A stretch of 64,000 nt of DNA from Brevibacterium sp. XM4083 (GCF_006489205.2 NZ_VFYR02000001.1:1228266-1292265); one strand, 5' to 3'. Shown: positions 53,553 to 61,683, numbered from the stretch's first letter. Notes: generated by a model not told the origin, from the letters alone. A program made the numbers and translations.

Positions 53553-54356
53553 TCAGAGCACGCTCGAGAGGAACGACCTCGTGCGTTCGTGGCTCGGGTC
53601 GTTGAAGATGAGGTCGGGCGGGCCCTCCTCGAGAACGCGGCCGCTGTCGAACATCATCACCCGATCGGAGACCTCGCGCGCGAACTGCATCTCGTGGGTG
53701 ACGAGGAGCATGGTGATGTCCGTGGTTTCGGCGATGTCGCGCAGCACCGCGAGGACGTCGCCGACGAGTTCGGGGTCGAGGGCGGAGGTGACCTCGTCGA
53801 GGAGGAGGATCTCCGGGCTCATCGCCAGCGCCCGGGCGATCGCCACCCGCTGCTGCTGACCGCCGGAGAGCCGGGTCGGGTGCTCGTCGGCCTTCTCACT
53901 CAGCCCGACCCGCTCGAGCAGTGACCGGGCATCGGCGACCGCTGTCTCCTTCGACTTCTTCAGCACGTGGATCGGGGCTTCGATGATGTTCTCGAGCACG
54001 GTCATGTTGGGGAAGAGGTTGAACTGCTGGAAGACCATGCCGATGCGCGTCGTCATCTCCCGAGTAGTCTTCTTCGGCAGCTCGACGCGCTTGCCGTCCC
54101 TCTCCTCGAAGGTCAGCGGCATGCCGTCGATGTAGATGTATCCGCCCGTGAGCTCCTCGAGCGTCATGACGAGCCGAAGGATCGTCGTCTTGCCCGAACC
54201 GCTGGGGCCGATGAGGGTGACCCGTTCACCGGGAGCGACGGTGAAGTTGAGGTTCTCGAGCACCGTCGTCGTCCCGAACCGCTTCTCGACGTCCCTGAAC
54301 TCGATCGCCGGCGCGGTGTCGTTGTGCGGGGACGGGGTGTTCTCAGTAGGTGGCAA
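53553..54356 (-). CDS. ehuA: Ectoine/hydroxyectoine-type ABC transporter ATPase
   Basis: 267 residues, polar-amino-acid-class ATPase. Walker A GPSGSGKTT (about 44-52), Q-loop GMVFQQFNLFPNMTVLENI, signature LSGGQQQRVAIARAL, Walker B EILLLDEVTSALD and H-loop LLVTHEMQFA. No ATG or GTG is available; TTG at 54356, with GGAG upstream and a 14-bp overlap with ehuD, is the best start. It is the last gene of ehuBCDA. Confidence 0.88.
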   Translation of the reverse strand: MPPTENTPSPHNDTAPAIEFRDVEKRFGTTTVLENLNFTVAPGERVTLIGPSGSGKTTILRLVMTLEELTGGYIYIDGMPLTFEERDGKRVELPKKTTREMTTRIGMVFQQFNLFPNMTVLENIIEAPIHVLKKSKETAVADARSLLERVGLSEKADEHPTRLSGGQQQRVAIARALAMSPEILLLDEVTSALDPELVGDVLAVLRDIAETTDITMLLVTHEMQFAREVSDRVMMFDSGRVLEEGPPDLIFNDPSHERTRSFLSSVL

Positions 54357-54999
54357 GGCGCCGCTCCAATCGTTGGATGAGGAGGGAGGTGGGGTAGCTG
54401 GCGGCGAGGAAGATGAGTCCGGCCAGGGTGAACGCCTCCGTGTACGCGAACTTCGACGCCCCGAACTGCTGCGCCGAGGTGACGAGTTCGACGACGGAGA
54501 GCGCGAAGAGGAACGGGGTGTCCTTGAACATCGCGACCGCGTAGTTGCCGAGCGAGGGGATCGTCGCCCGCAGCGCCTGCGGGAGGATGACCGCGGTGAA
54601 GGTGCGCACCGGGGGCAGGGAGAGGGCGATGGCGGCCTCGCGCTGTCCCGGCGGCACCGCGTCGATGCCGGCACGGTAGCTCTCGGACATGTACGTCGCA
54701 TAGTGGACGCCGATGACCCCGGAGCCGACGACGAGCGCCGGGATGTCGACGAGCCCTGGGATCTCCGAGAACGCGGTGTAGACGAAGACGAGCTGGACGA
54801 CGAGCGGGGTGTTGCGGACGAACGCGACGAAGAGCCGGACGACCCAGTTGATCCATCGCGGCAGCCCGCGGATAGCGATGGCGAGGATGAGGCCGAGGAT
54901 CGCGGCGATGATCGTGCCGACGACTGTGGCGATGAGCGTGTTGACGAAGCCGCGGAGCAGGATCGGCAGCGCCTCGGCGGCGAACTCCCAGTTCCACAT
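54343..54999 (-). CDS. ehuD: Ectoine/hydroxyectoine-type ABC transporter permease
   Basis: 218 residues of the His/Glu/Gln permease family with five helices. FVRNTPLVVQLVFVYTAF and YMSESYRAGIDAVPPGQREAAIALSLPP (the EAA coupling loop) are typical. Its ATG shares one base with the ehuC stop (TGATG), showing tight coupling. Confidence 0.88.
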   Translation of the reverse strand: MWNWEFAAEALPILLRGFVNTLIATVVGTIIAAILGLILAIAIRGLPRWINWVVRLFVAFVRNTPLVVQLVFVYTAFSEIPGLVDIPALVVGSGVIGVHYATYMSESYRAGIDAVPPGQREAAIALSLPPVRTFTAVILPQALRATIPSLGNYAVAMFKDTPFLFALSVVELVTSAQQFGASKFAYTEAFTLAGLIFLAASYPTSLLIQRLERRLATY

Positions 55000-55790
55000 C
55001 ACAGCGGCTGTCCGTATCCGACGTTGCCCGTGGACTGACCGGCGGCCGTGCGCGGGCCGGTCACCTCGGTCGAGCCGACACGGGCATCGCGCCGGGCCCT
55101 TCGACGGTCGTTGCGCGAACCGGGACGGCGTCTGCCCAGCCTCTTGACCGCGCGGCGCTCGAGGAGGTTCATGAACTCCTGGATGAGCCAGGCGATGACG
55201 AAGTAGATGAGCAGTCCGACGGAGTAGGCGAAGAACGTGTCGTTCGTCGCCATGCGCAGCTGCCCGATCTTGTCCGTGAGGTCGGAGAGCGTGATGAAGG
55301 AGACGACGGCAGTGCCCTTGAGCAGCTGGATGAACAGGGTCGCGAGCGACGGGATCATCAGCGCCCACGCCTGCGGGAAGATCACGCGCAGCATCCGGCG
55401 GGCCGGGGAGAGACTGAGCGCGATCGCCGCCTCCCACTGGCCCTTGGGCACGGTCGCGATCGAGGACCGGACCACCTCGGCGGAATAGGCACCGTAGTTG
55501 AGGGCCAGCGCACCGATGCCGCACGCCATCGGGTCGAGCTGGAGTCCGAAGAGCGGGAGGACGAACACGAGCCAGAAGAGCTGGACGAGCAGGGACGTGC
55601 CGCGGAAGAACTCGACGATGATCCGGGCAGGGATCCGCAGCCACGCGTGCGAGGAGGTCATTGCGAGTCCGAGGACGATCGCGATGACCAGCGCACCTGC
55701 GGCACCGGCGAGAGTGAGAATGAGCGTGACCTGGATTCCCTCCCACACCTGTGGGAGGAAACCCTGGAGCGCACTGAGCTTGTCGGTCAT
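54999..55790 (-). CDS. ehuC: Ectoine/hydroxyectoine-type ABC transporter permease
   Basis: 263 residues. The family motifs are VEFFRGTSLLVQLFWLVFVLPLFG and YSAEVVRSSIATVPKGQWEAAIALSLSP. A C-terminal extension of about 45 basic and polar residues (RRPGSRNDRRRARRDARVG) goes beyond the usual end and looks disordered. It starts 21 bp after ehuB. Confidence 0.87.
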   Translation of the reverse strand: MTDKLSALQGFLPQVWEGIQVTLILTLAGAAGALVIAIVLGLAMTSSHAWLRIPARIIVEFFRGTSLLVQLFWLVFVLPLFGLQLDPMACGIGALALNYGAYSAEVVRSSIATVPKGQWEAAIALSLSPARRMLRVIFPQAWALMIPSLATLFIQLLKGTAVVSFITLSDLTDKIGQLRMATNDTFFAYSVGLLIYFVIAWLIQEFMNLLERRAVKRLGRRRPGSRNDRRRARRDARVGSTEVTGPRTAAGQSTGNVGYGQPL

Positions 55791-55811
55791 GAGTGCGGGA
55801 AGCGCTGCGAC

Positions 55812-56693
55812 TCAGGAGTCAGCGGTCGGCAGCTCGCCCTTGCACAGCTGATCGGTCGTGATCGACCCGTCGGGCCGCTCCTCCTTCGTGAAGCCGTAGT
55901 CGCCGACGATGTCGAGGTAGGCCTTCTCATCGCCGACGATCTTGTCGAGCTCCTTGTTCCAGGCGTCGCGGAGTTCGGTGTCGTCGGTGCGGAAGACCGT
56001 GGCACCGGCGCCGACCTGGGGGACCCCGTCGATCTCCTGGACGAACGACTCGCTCACCGCGACATCGGCGTCAGGCGTGTTCTTCGCCATCCAGTTGAGT
56101 GAGATGCCGGTGAGTGCGAAGGCGTCGGCGCGTCCAGTGGTTACGGCGTCCATGCCGTCCTGCGGAGTCCCGACCTTCTGCGAATCGATGCCGAGCGATT
56201 CCGCGTAGTCGGATTCGACGGCACCGGTCATGGTCGCGAGTTTGAGGCCCTTCTCCTTGACTTCGTCGAGGTTCTTCATCCCCTCGTTCTCGCCCTTCTT
56301 CGTCATCAGGGCAGTGGTGTACATGAACTCGGGGTTGCCGAAGGCCGCCTGCTCACAGCGGTCGGGGAGGATCGACATGCCCGCGGAGATCGCATCGAAG
56401 CGCTCGGCGTTGAGCCCGGGGATGAGGGAGCCGAACTCCGTGTTGACGCCTTCGACGTTGTCGACCCCGAGGTTCTTGAAGACCTCCTTGGCGAGCGCGA
56501 CGCTCGCGCCCTGGAGCTCCCCGCCCTCCTCGAAGCTGTACGGGGCCTCACCGGCGAAGCCGACCGTGATCTTCCCGTCGTCGATGGCCTGCTGCAGGGT
56601 GCTCTTGTCTGAGCCTCCTCCGCTGCAGGCACCGAGGGTGAAGGTGAGCGCGAGGATCGAGGTCGCGGCTGCGAGTCCTTTCAGGGATTTCAT
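55812..56693 (-). CDS. ehuB: Ectoine/hydroxyectoine-binding lipoprotein EhuB-like
   Basis: 293 residues. Lipoprotein signal MKSLKGLAAATSILALTFTL with lipobox LGAC. The mature part follows the EhuB pattern closely: KITVGFAGEAPYSFEEGGELQG, GVDNVEGVNTEFGSLIPGLNAERFDAISAGMSILPDRCEQAAFGNPEF. The order ehuB-C-D-A matches Sinorhizobium. These proteins capture ectoines outside the cell for osmoprotection or as nutrients. Polar amino acids cannot be excluded as ligands. AAAGGACC precedes the ATG. It is divergent from a GntR regulator. Confidence 0.85.
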   Translation of the reverse strand: MKSLKGLAAATSILALTFTLGACSGGGSDKSTLQQAIDDGKITVGFAGEAPYSFEEGGELQGASVALAKEVFKNLGVDNVEGVNTEFGSLIPGLNAERFDAISAGMSILPDRCEQAAFGNPEFMYTTALMTKKGENEGMKNLDEVKEKGLKLATMTGAVESDYAESLGIDSQKVGTPQDGMDAVTTGRADAFALTGISLNWMAKNTPDADVAVSESFVQEIDGVPQVGAGATVFRTDDTELRDAWNKELDKIVGDEKAYLDIVGDYGFTKEERPDGSITTDQLCKGELPTADS

Positions 56694-56771
56694 TGCGGGT
56701 CCTTTCGGTGAGCATCGGCGCACTGGGTGACGTGCGTCTCATCGCCCCATTCAATCCTCTTACAGTCGTGA

Positions 56772-56800
56772 TGTCACACTGTCAGACAACGTTATATGCT
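56772..56800 (+). promoter_or_regulatory. gntR promoter with FCD-type operator
   Basis: TGTCAC (56772-56777), a 17-bp spacer and TATGCT (56795-56800) precede the gntR ATG by 6 nt. Within the spacer is the palindrome TGTCAGACA (56780-56788), typical of FCD-group GntR sites. Further TGTCA words flank it. Binding there would block this promoter and could control the divergent ehu operon. Confidence 0.5.
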
Positions 56801-56806
56801 CGTGAC

Positions 56807-57556
56807 ATGAGCGATCCGCACACCTCGGAACTTCCCGTGCTCCGCAGAGTCGTGCGCTCGTCGACGATCGACCTCGTCGCCGAGGAGATCCGTAACGCAA
56901 TCTACCGGGGCAGTCTGCTTCCCGGGCAGTCGATCAGCGAGGTCCGCACGGCCGAACTCCTCGGAGTCTCCCGGCCCTCGCTGCGTGAGGCGCTGCAGCG
57001 GCTCGTCAGCGAGGGCAGCATCAGCCATGCTCCAGGCCGGGGCGCATGGGTCAAGCGGATGGGACCTGACGACATCGACGACGTCTACGCCGTCCGCGAG
57101 GCCATCGAGGTCCAGGCAGCGCGCATGATCATCCGGGGCAGACGGTCGACCGTGCTCATCGACGAGGCGCTCAGCGCGCTCGAAAAGGCGATCGAGGACA
57201 ACACCGCCCGCACCATCGGCGACGCCGACCTCGACTTCCACCATGCGATCGTCGCGTGCTCCGGGTCGCCGCGGCTGCGGGCAATGATGAAGGCCTCGAT
57301 GGTCCACACGCGGCTCTTGTCGCTGTCCGATCCGGCCGGCTACGAGGTCAGGTGCGACCTCATCGACATCCACCGTCGCCTCGCCGAGGTGATCGCCGCC
57401 GGAGACGAGTCCGAGGCGGTGGCGATCATCGGCCGGATCTCCGCCGAGGCGGTCGCCCGCCTCCACAATCCCGCCTCCGAGCCCGACGCCGTCGTCGTCC
57501 GCGGTGAGGGGCGGAGGACCGGTGTTGACGACCAGTGGGCGAGCTTGCGAGAGTGA
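56807..57556 (+). CDS. GntR-family regulator, FCD (FadR/VanR) group
   Basis: 249 residues. The winged helix is VAEEIRNAIYRGSLLPGQSISEVRTAELLGVSRPSLREALQRLVSEGSI. The all-helical FCD domain has the metal-binding pattern D-x3-H (DLDFHHAIV) with a later His (DIHRRLAEVI). It is divergent from ehuB by 113 bp and probably senses the transported compound or a breakdown product (inference). TATGCT ends 6 nt before the ATG, suggesting a leaderless message. Confidence 0.93.
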   Translation: MSDPHTSELPVLRRVVRSSTIDLVAEEIRNAIYRGSLLPGQSISEVRTAELLGVSRPSLREALQRLVSEGSISHAPGRGAWVKRMGPDDIDDVYAVREAIEVQAARMIIRGRRSTVLIDEALSALEKAIEDNTARTIGDADLDFHHAIVACSGSPRLRAMMKASMVHTRLLSLSDPAGYEVRCDLIDIHRRLAEVIAAGDESEAVAIIGRISAEAVARLHNPASEPDAVVVRGEGRRTGVDDQWASLRE

Positions 57557-57560
57557 GCGT

Positions 57561-58010
57561 ATGGGTGAGATGCCACGCCGTTCCAGTTTCTGGGCCGATG
57601 TCAGAGAGCTGATGGGCGTGGGCGCGGTCGGGGTTCTCCTCGTCTTCATGGCCGCCGAGATCTTCGTTTCCCCGCTGTCGATCCTTGCGTGGTTCGGTCT
57701 CATCTACCTCATCGCCTTCGCCGTCGCGGCGGCCGCTGTCGCTCTGTTGCTGAGGAGGGAATCCCCGCGACCGAGGCTGTGGTCGGCCGTCCGCATCCTC
57801 ATCGCCGGTGCCGGGGCCGTGGTGCTCGTGGTCATCTCTGTCTGGGCGCTCTCCTCGCTCGGCGGCACTCCCGCTGACATGGTCGTCACCGCGTATGCGG
57901 TGCAGTCGCTGTACTTCTTCGGCTCCGTCCTCGTCGTCGGCCTCGGTTGGAACGCGTGGATGTCGGTGCGGGACCGGCGCGCACACGAGGCGCTGCTTGC
58001 CGGATCCTGA
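57561..58010 (+). CDS. Four-helix membrane protein, paralogue A
   Basis: 149 residues. Helices lie at about 18-38, 40-62, 77-97 and 110-130, with LAWFGLIYLIAF and AVQSLYFFGSVLVVGLGWNAWMSVRDRR conserved with the next gene. Both proteins are 149 residues with the same layout, so they look like a tandem duplication. No family recognised. It starts 4 bp after gntR. Confidence 0.7.
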   Translation: MGEMPRRSSFWADVRELMGVGAVGVLLVFMAAEIFVSPLSILAWFGLIYLIAFAVAAAAVALLLRRESPRPRLWSAVRILIAGAGAVVLVVISVWALSSLGGTPADMVVTAYAVQSLYFFGSVLVVGLGWNAWMSVRDRRAHEALLAGS

Positions 58011-58053
58011 CCCGACCGGGATCGCATGACGGGCCCGGCGATACGATCTGGGC

Positions 58054-58503
58054 ATGGATCCTCTCGGGCGCTCGTACGCCGCGCGCTACTGGGCGCTCGT
58101 GCGCGAAGCGGTCGTCACGGTGCTCGTGGCCATGGTCCTCGTCGTCGTCCTCACCGAGTTCTTCGTCCACGTCTACGGGGGAGTGCTCACGTGGTTCGGG
58201 CTGATCTTCACGGCCTCCGCGGCAGCCTCCGCATTCGGGCTCGGCCTCCTCGCCGCCCGCTTGCGGTGGGAGCATTCGCATGTGCTGCGGGTCGCGTGGG
58301 TGGCCCTTGTCGGTTTCGTCGCCGCCGCCGTCTCGATCGGCGGCATGATGGTCTTCGCCGCCGCGGGAGGACGGGAGTCGGCGAAACTCGCATTGATGGT
58401 TCAGAGCTTCAGCTCGCTCATCCTCTTCGGGGCCATGGTCGTCGTCGCCGCTGCCTGGCACGGCTGGTCGGCGCTCAAGGAGCAGCGGGGCCACCCGGAC
58501 TGA
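58054..58503 (+). CDS. Four-helix membrane protein, paralogue B
   Basis: 149 residues. It aligns without obvious gaps to the preceding gene: YWALVREAVVTVL, LTWFGLIFTASA, MVQSFSSLILFGAMVVVAAAWHGWSALKEQR. TACGAT (58042-58047) ends 6 nt before the ATG, so it has its own leaderless promoter. Function unknown. The stop codon abuts a 20-bp direct repeat. Confidence 0.7.
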   Translation: MDPLGRSYAARYWALVREAVVTVLVAMVLVVVLTEFFVHVYGGVLTWFGLIFTASAAASAFGLGLLAARLRWEHSHVLRVAWVALVGFVAAAVSIGGMMVFAAAGGRESAKLALMVQSFSSLILFGAMVVVAAAWHGWSALKEQRGHPD

Positions 58504-58504
58504 A

Positions 58505-58524
58505 CGGCAAGCGGACCGACCGGG
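58505..58524 (+). repeat. Left copy of 20-bp direct repeat
   Basis: CGGCAAGCGGACCGACCGGG. The identical sequence recurs at 59094-59113 upstream of coaD. The two copies bound a 569-bp segment containing a single minus-strand gene. Confidence 0.9.
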
Positions 58525-58558
58525 TCCTGACCGATTCGAACGCCGCTCGACACCGATA

Positions 58559-59065
58559 TCAATCGGCTCGGAATGCGAAGACGTCATCGGCTGAGAACTC
58601 GAACGCCTCGTCACATCGATAAGCGCGCAGCCATGCTTGGCCATCGACGAGGCGAAGATAGAACCCCTTGGGCGTTGCAAACGTCTCGTCGATCGGCTCC
58701 GAGGCGATCGTCACGGCCCCGGCCGGCGCGCGCCCGGTCGACTGGACCGAGTCATGCGACTGCGGTTGGGAGAGCCAAGCAATTCTCAGGTACGGACCGC
58801 TGTCGGGTGGGCAGGGGTGAAGCCCTCGGCTTTCTGCGGTTGAGAAGATCTGGCGCAGGGTGCCTCCGGAAGTAAGCCCGAGGGTCGAGAGGCTGCGCGT
58901 GATCACTCTGATGGGTTCCGGGTCACGGCGGTCGAATGCCGGTCCGGCGATGAGCACGCGTGCGTGGTCGTTCAGGCGCACCTCCGCAGAATCGAGTGCG
59001 GCAAGCAGTCGCTGCCGGGAGAGTCCGCCGACCATCACTCGGGAGCCAGTGTCGAAACAACTCAT
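58559..59065 (-). CDS. Uncharacterised small protein in a repeat-bounded segment
   Basis: 168 residues, soluble, no signal or helix for the membrane. Visible blocks are LSRQRLLAALDSAEVRLNDHARVLIAGPAF, GGTLRQIFSTAESRGLHPCPPDSGPYLRIAWLSQP, GRAPAGAVTIASEPIDE and KGFYLRLVDGQAWLRAYRCDE. I recall similar conserved small proteins of unknown function in Gram-positives, sometimes loosely labelled helicase, but no helicase motif is present. Base composition is visibly poorer in G+C than the neighbours. With the flanking 20-bp repeats this suggests a transferred unit. Confidence 0.7.
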   Translation of the reverse strand: MSCFDTGSRVMVGGLSRQRLLAALDSAEVRLNDHARVLIAGPAFDRRDPEPIRVITRSLSTLGLTSGGTLRQIFSTAESRGLHPCPPDSGPYLRIAWLSQPQSHDSVQSTGRAPAGAVTIASEPIDETFATPKGFYLRLVDGQAWLRAYRCDEAFEFSADDVFAFRAD

Positions 59066-59093
59066 GGCTGCACCATAGCTTCAGCCGAGTGCT

Positions 59094-59113
59094 CGGCAAG
59101 CGGACCGACCGGG
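59094..59113 (+). repeat. Right copy of 20-bp direct repeat
   Basis: Identical to 58505-58524. It ends 19 bp before the coaD -10 box TACGAT, so the insertion, if real, landed just upstream of the coaD promoter core. Confidence 0.9.
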
Positions 59114-59144
59114 CCAAGCGTACGGCGCGGGATACGATGAGGCC

Positions 59145-59633
59145 ATGAAGGTCGTCAGTCCCGGATCCTACGATCCGATCACCATGGGTCATCTCGACAT
59201 CATCGCCCGTGCGGCGAAGCTCTTCGACGAGGTCGTCGTCGCCGTCGTCCACAATCCCTCGAAGTCCGGCCGCTTCGACCCCGAGACCCGGGCCGATCTC
59301 ATCCGCGCCTCGCTCGCCGCCGACGAACGCACCCGGGATGCCGAGAACATCTCCATCGACGTCGTCCCCGGTGGCCTCCTCGTCGACTACTGCGCCAAGA
59401 TCGGTGCCCCCGCCGTCGTCAAGGGTCTGCGCTCGGGCACGGACTTCGCCTACGAGCTGCCGATGGCGCTGATGAACAAGCACCTCACCGACCTCGAGAC
59501 GATCTTCGTCCCCGGCAACCCCGAGTTCGAACACGTCTCCTCCTCCCTCATCAAAGAGGTGCACAGGCACGGCGGCGACATCACGGGCCTCGTGCCCGAG
59601 CCCGTGCTCGCGGCGCTGAGCGCCGACACGTAA
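59145..59633 (+). CDS. coaD: Phosphopantetheine adenylyltransferase
   Basis: 162 residues. It adenylates 4'-phosphopantetheine in coenzyme A synthesis. The nucleotidyltransferase HxGH-type motif is SPGSYDPITMGHLDII (His18). KGLRSGTDFAYELPMALMNKHL and FVPGNPEFEHVSSSLIKEV (ISST-like) complete the family pattern. TACGAT ends 6 nt before the ATG, suggesting a leaderless message. The MFS gene follows 3 bp after the stop. Confidence 0.96.
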   Translation: MKVVSPGSYDPITMGHLDIIARAAKLFDEVVVAVVHNPSKSGRFDPETRADLIRASLAADERTRDAENISIDVVPGGLLVDYCAKIGAPAVVKGLRSGTDFAYELPMALMNKHLTDLETIFVPGNPEFEHVSSSLIKEVHRHGGDITGLVPEPVLAALSADT

Positions 59634-59636
59634 GGC

Positions 59637-60824
59637 ATGGCCGCGACTCCTTCCTCCTCTCGGGCCTGGTTCACGGGCCTCGTCATCCACACTGTCCTCG
59701 CGCACGCGACGTACAACGGTGTGCGCGTCCTCATCTCCTACCGCACCCTCGAACTCGGCGGGACCGGAGTCGTCCTTGGCCTCATGACCGCGTGCTATTC
59801 GCTCGTCCCTCTGCTCACCGCGCTCTTCGTCGGCCGCCTCGTCGACCGCGGATACGCGACCGCGGTGCTCTGGGTCGGCACCGTCCTTTCGATCGCGCCC
59901 GTCGCGCTCGCCGCCGTCGCGCCCAACCTCGGCGTGCTCCTCGTCGCGACGATGAGTCTCGGTTTCGGGCAGCTGCTCACGACCGTCGCCTCCCAGGCGC
60001 TCATCCCGCAGAGCTTCCCGGCTTCCCGGCTGACGGCGAAGTTCGGCCACCTCACCCTGGGCGTCTCGATCGGGCAGACGATCGGCCTGCCCCTGGCCGG
60101 AATGATCGCCGACGCCACCGGGGGCTCCCCGCACATCGTCGGCGCCCTGTGGTTCATGACGGCTTTCTCGGCGCTCACCCTCATCGCCGCCGTTATCGTC
60201 ATGCTCCGCGGGCGGACCCCTCACGTCTCCCGCGCCGAGGCGGCCGAAACCGTCCGCACCCCGTGGGCGCTGCTGCGGATCCGGGGGATGAAGCCGGCGA
60301 TCCTCGCGTCGATGGCGACCCTGGCCGCCGTCGACCTCATGACCGCCTACCTGCCGCTCATCGGGCAGGAGAACGGGCTGAGCGTGACGACGGTGACGTG
60401 GCTGCTCGCCCTGCGGACCTTCGCCTCGGTGATCTCGCGGATGATCATCGGGATGCTCGCGAACCGGTGGGGGAGTCTCTCGCTGCTGTGGACCGCCTCG
60501 GCGACGGCGGGCGTCTGCGTCATCCTCATCCCGATCCTCACTCAGACGTGGACGCTGGCGATCCTCCTGGCGATCGCGGGCTTCTGCTTCGGGCTCACCC
60601 AGCCGCTGACGATGACGTGGGTCTCGACGCTGTCGGATCCGGCGAACCGGGCGGCGGTGCTCTCGATCCGGCTGGCCGGCAACCGGCTGAGCCAGGTCGC
60701 GATCCCCTCGCTCGCCTCGGTGCTCACGATCGTCGCGGGCTCCGGCATCGTCTTCACGATCTCCGGGGCGCTGCTCCTCCTCGCCGGAGGGGTGACCTGG
60801 CGCAACAGCCACGAGAAGTGGTGA
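59637..60824 (+). CDS. MFS transporter
   Basis: 395 residues with 12 predicted helices. Loop 2-3 reads FVGRLVDRGYATAVLW and the second half has LANRWGSLSLLW. No long central loop, in contrast to the other MFS protein of the window. Substrate unknown; the overall look is of small drug/metabolite exporters. It starts 3 bp after coaD. Confidence 0.85.
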   Translation: MAATPSSSRAWFTGLVIHTVLAHATYNGVRVLISYRTLELGGTGVVLGLMTACYSLVPLLTALFVGRLVDRGYATAVLWVGTVLSIAPVALAAVAPNLGVLLVATMSLGFGQLLTTVASQALIPQSFPASRLTAKFGHLTLGVSIGQTIGLPLAGMIADATGGSPHIVGALWFMTAFSALTLIAAVIVMLRGRTPHVSRAEAAETVRTPWALLRIRGMKPAILASMATLAAVDLMTAYLPLIGQENGLSVTTVTWLLALRTFASVISRMIIGMLANRWGSLSLLWTASATAGVCVILIPILTQTWTLAILLAIAGFCFGLTQPLTMTWVSTLSDPANRAAVLSIRLAGNRLSQVAIPSLASVLTIVAGSGIVFTISGALLLLAGGVTWRNSHEKW

Positions 60825-60955
60825 GAGTCAGGGGTGACGAGGAACACCTCGGCGGGGATGAGGCGACGATTGGCAATGGTGGCCCGCGTTGATTAGAATG
60901 GTGAGTCGCGTGTGAACGCAGGAGCGGCATCTCATTCGCATCCGGAGGAGAGAGC

Positions 60956-61474
60956 ATGAAGAAGCGGTCAGAGTTCGTCTACGATCTCCGATCCATGGGA
61001 TTGCTCGGTCATCCGGGTGAGTGGGAACGTGTCAATGCCACGGTGCCGGCTCCGGCGGATCTCAAGATCGAAGTGATCGGGGTCGCCGAAGGAACGCCGA
61101 TGAATCTCGAGCTCATGTTCGAGAGCGTTTCCGAGGGGATCTACGTGACGGGTACGGTCTCGACCGTGGCCCGCGGCGAGGATGCAAGGACTCTCGACGA
61201 GATCGAGCTGCCCATAGATGTCGACATCAACGAGATGTACGTCTATGAGCAGGCCGATGGCGACGAGGACTCCTACGTCATCAATCGCGATCAGCTCGAC
61301 CTCGAACCCGCGATCAGAGACGCAGTCGTGATGGCTCTGCCCTTCAGTCCTTCCCAGGACGGAAGCGAGGAGTTCTCCTACACCCTCGGTGAGGACATCG
61401 AGGAGGACGACAGCGAATCCGATTCGCCGTTCTCGCAGCTGAAGAACTTGTTGGATGAGAAGAAAGAGAGCTAG
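60956..61474 (+). CDS. DUF177 (YceD) family protein lacking the cysteine motif
   Basis: 172 residues. Position directly before rpmF and the blocks [56 protein letters not shown] identify YceD, which is linked to rRNA/ribosome assembly. In most actinobacterial relatives I recall, a C-rich zinc-like segment (CxxxCxGLCxxCG) follows the VMALPFSP block. Here the protein has no cysteine at all and ends in an acidic tail ([11 protein letters not shown]). GGAGGAGAG precedes the ATG. Confidence 0.85.
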   Translation: MKKRSEFVYDLRSMGLLGHPGEWERVNATVPAPADLKIEVIGVAEGTPMNLELMFESVSEGIYVTGTVSTVARGEDARTLDEIELPIDVDINEMYVYEQADGDEDSYVINRDQLDLEPAIRDAVVMALPFSPSQDGSEEFSYTLGEDIEEDDSESDSPFSQLKNLLDEKKES

Positions 61475-61476
61475 AC

Positions 61477-61680
61477 GTGGCTGTTCCCAAGCGTAAGATG
61501 TCGCGCAGCAACACCCGCCACCGTCGTTCGCAGTGGAAGGCTCAGGCTCCGAACCTGGTCAAGACTGTGGAGAACGGTCGCGTTGTGTACTCGCGCCCCC
61601 ACCAGGCCAAGGTCGTCGAAGACGCAGCCGGCACTCCGCTGTTCCTTGAGTACAAGGGACGCAAGGTCGCTGACGCCTGA
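61477..61680 (+). CDS. rpmF: 50S ribosomal protein L32
   Basis: 67 residues, [22 protein letters not shown], the non-zinc form without the CxxC pair. GTG start at 61477 after GAAAGAGAG, 2 bp after the DUF177 stop. The yceD-rpmF-rnc order is standard. Confidence 0.97.
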   Translation: MAVPKRKMSRSNTRHRRSQWKAQAPNLVKTVENGRVVYSRPHQAKVVEDAAGTPLFLEYKGRKVADA

Positions 61681-61683
61681 CCT

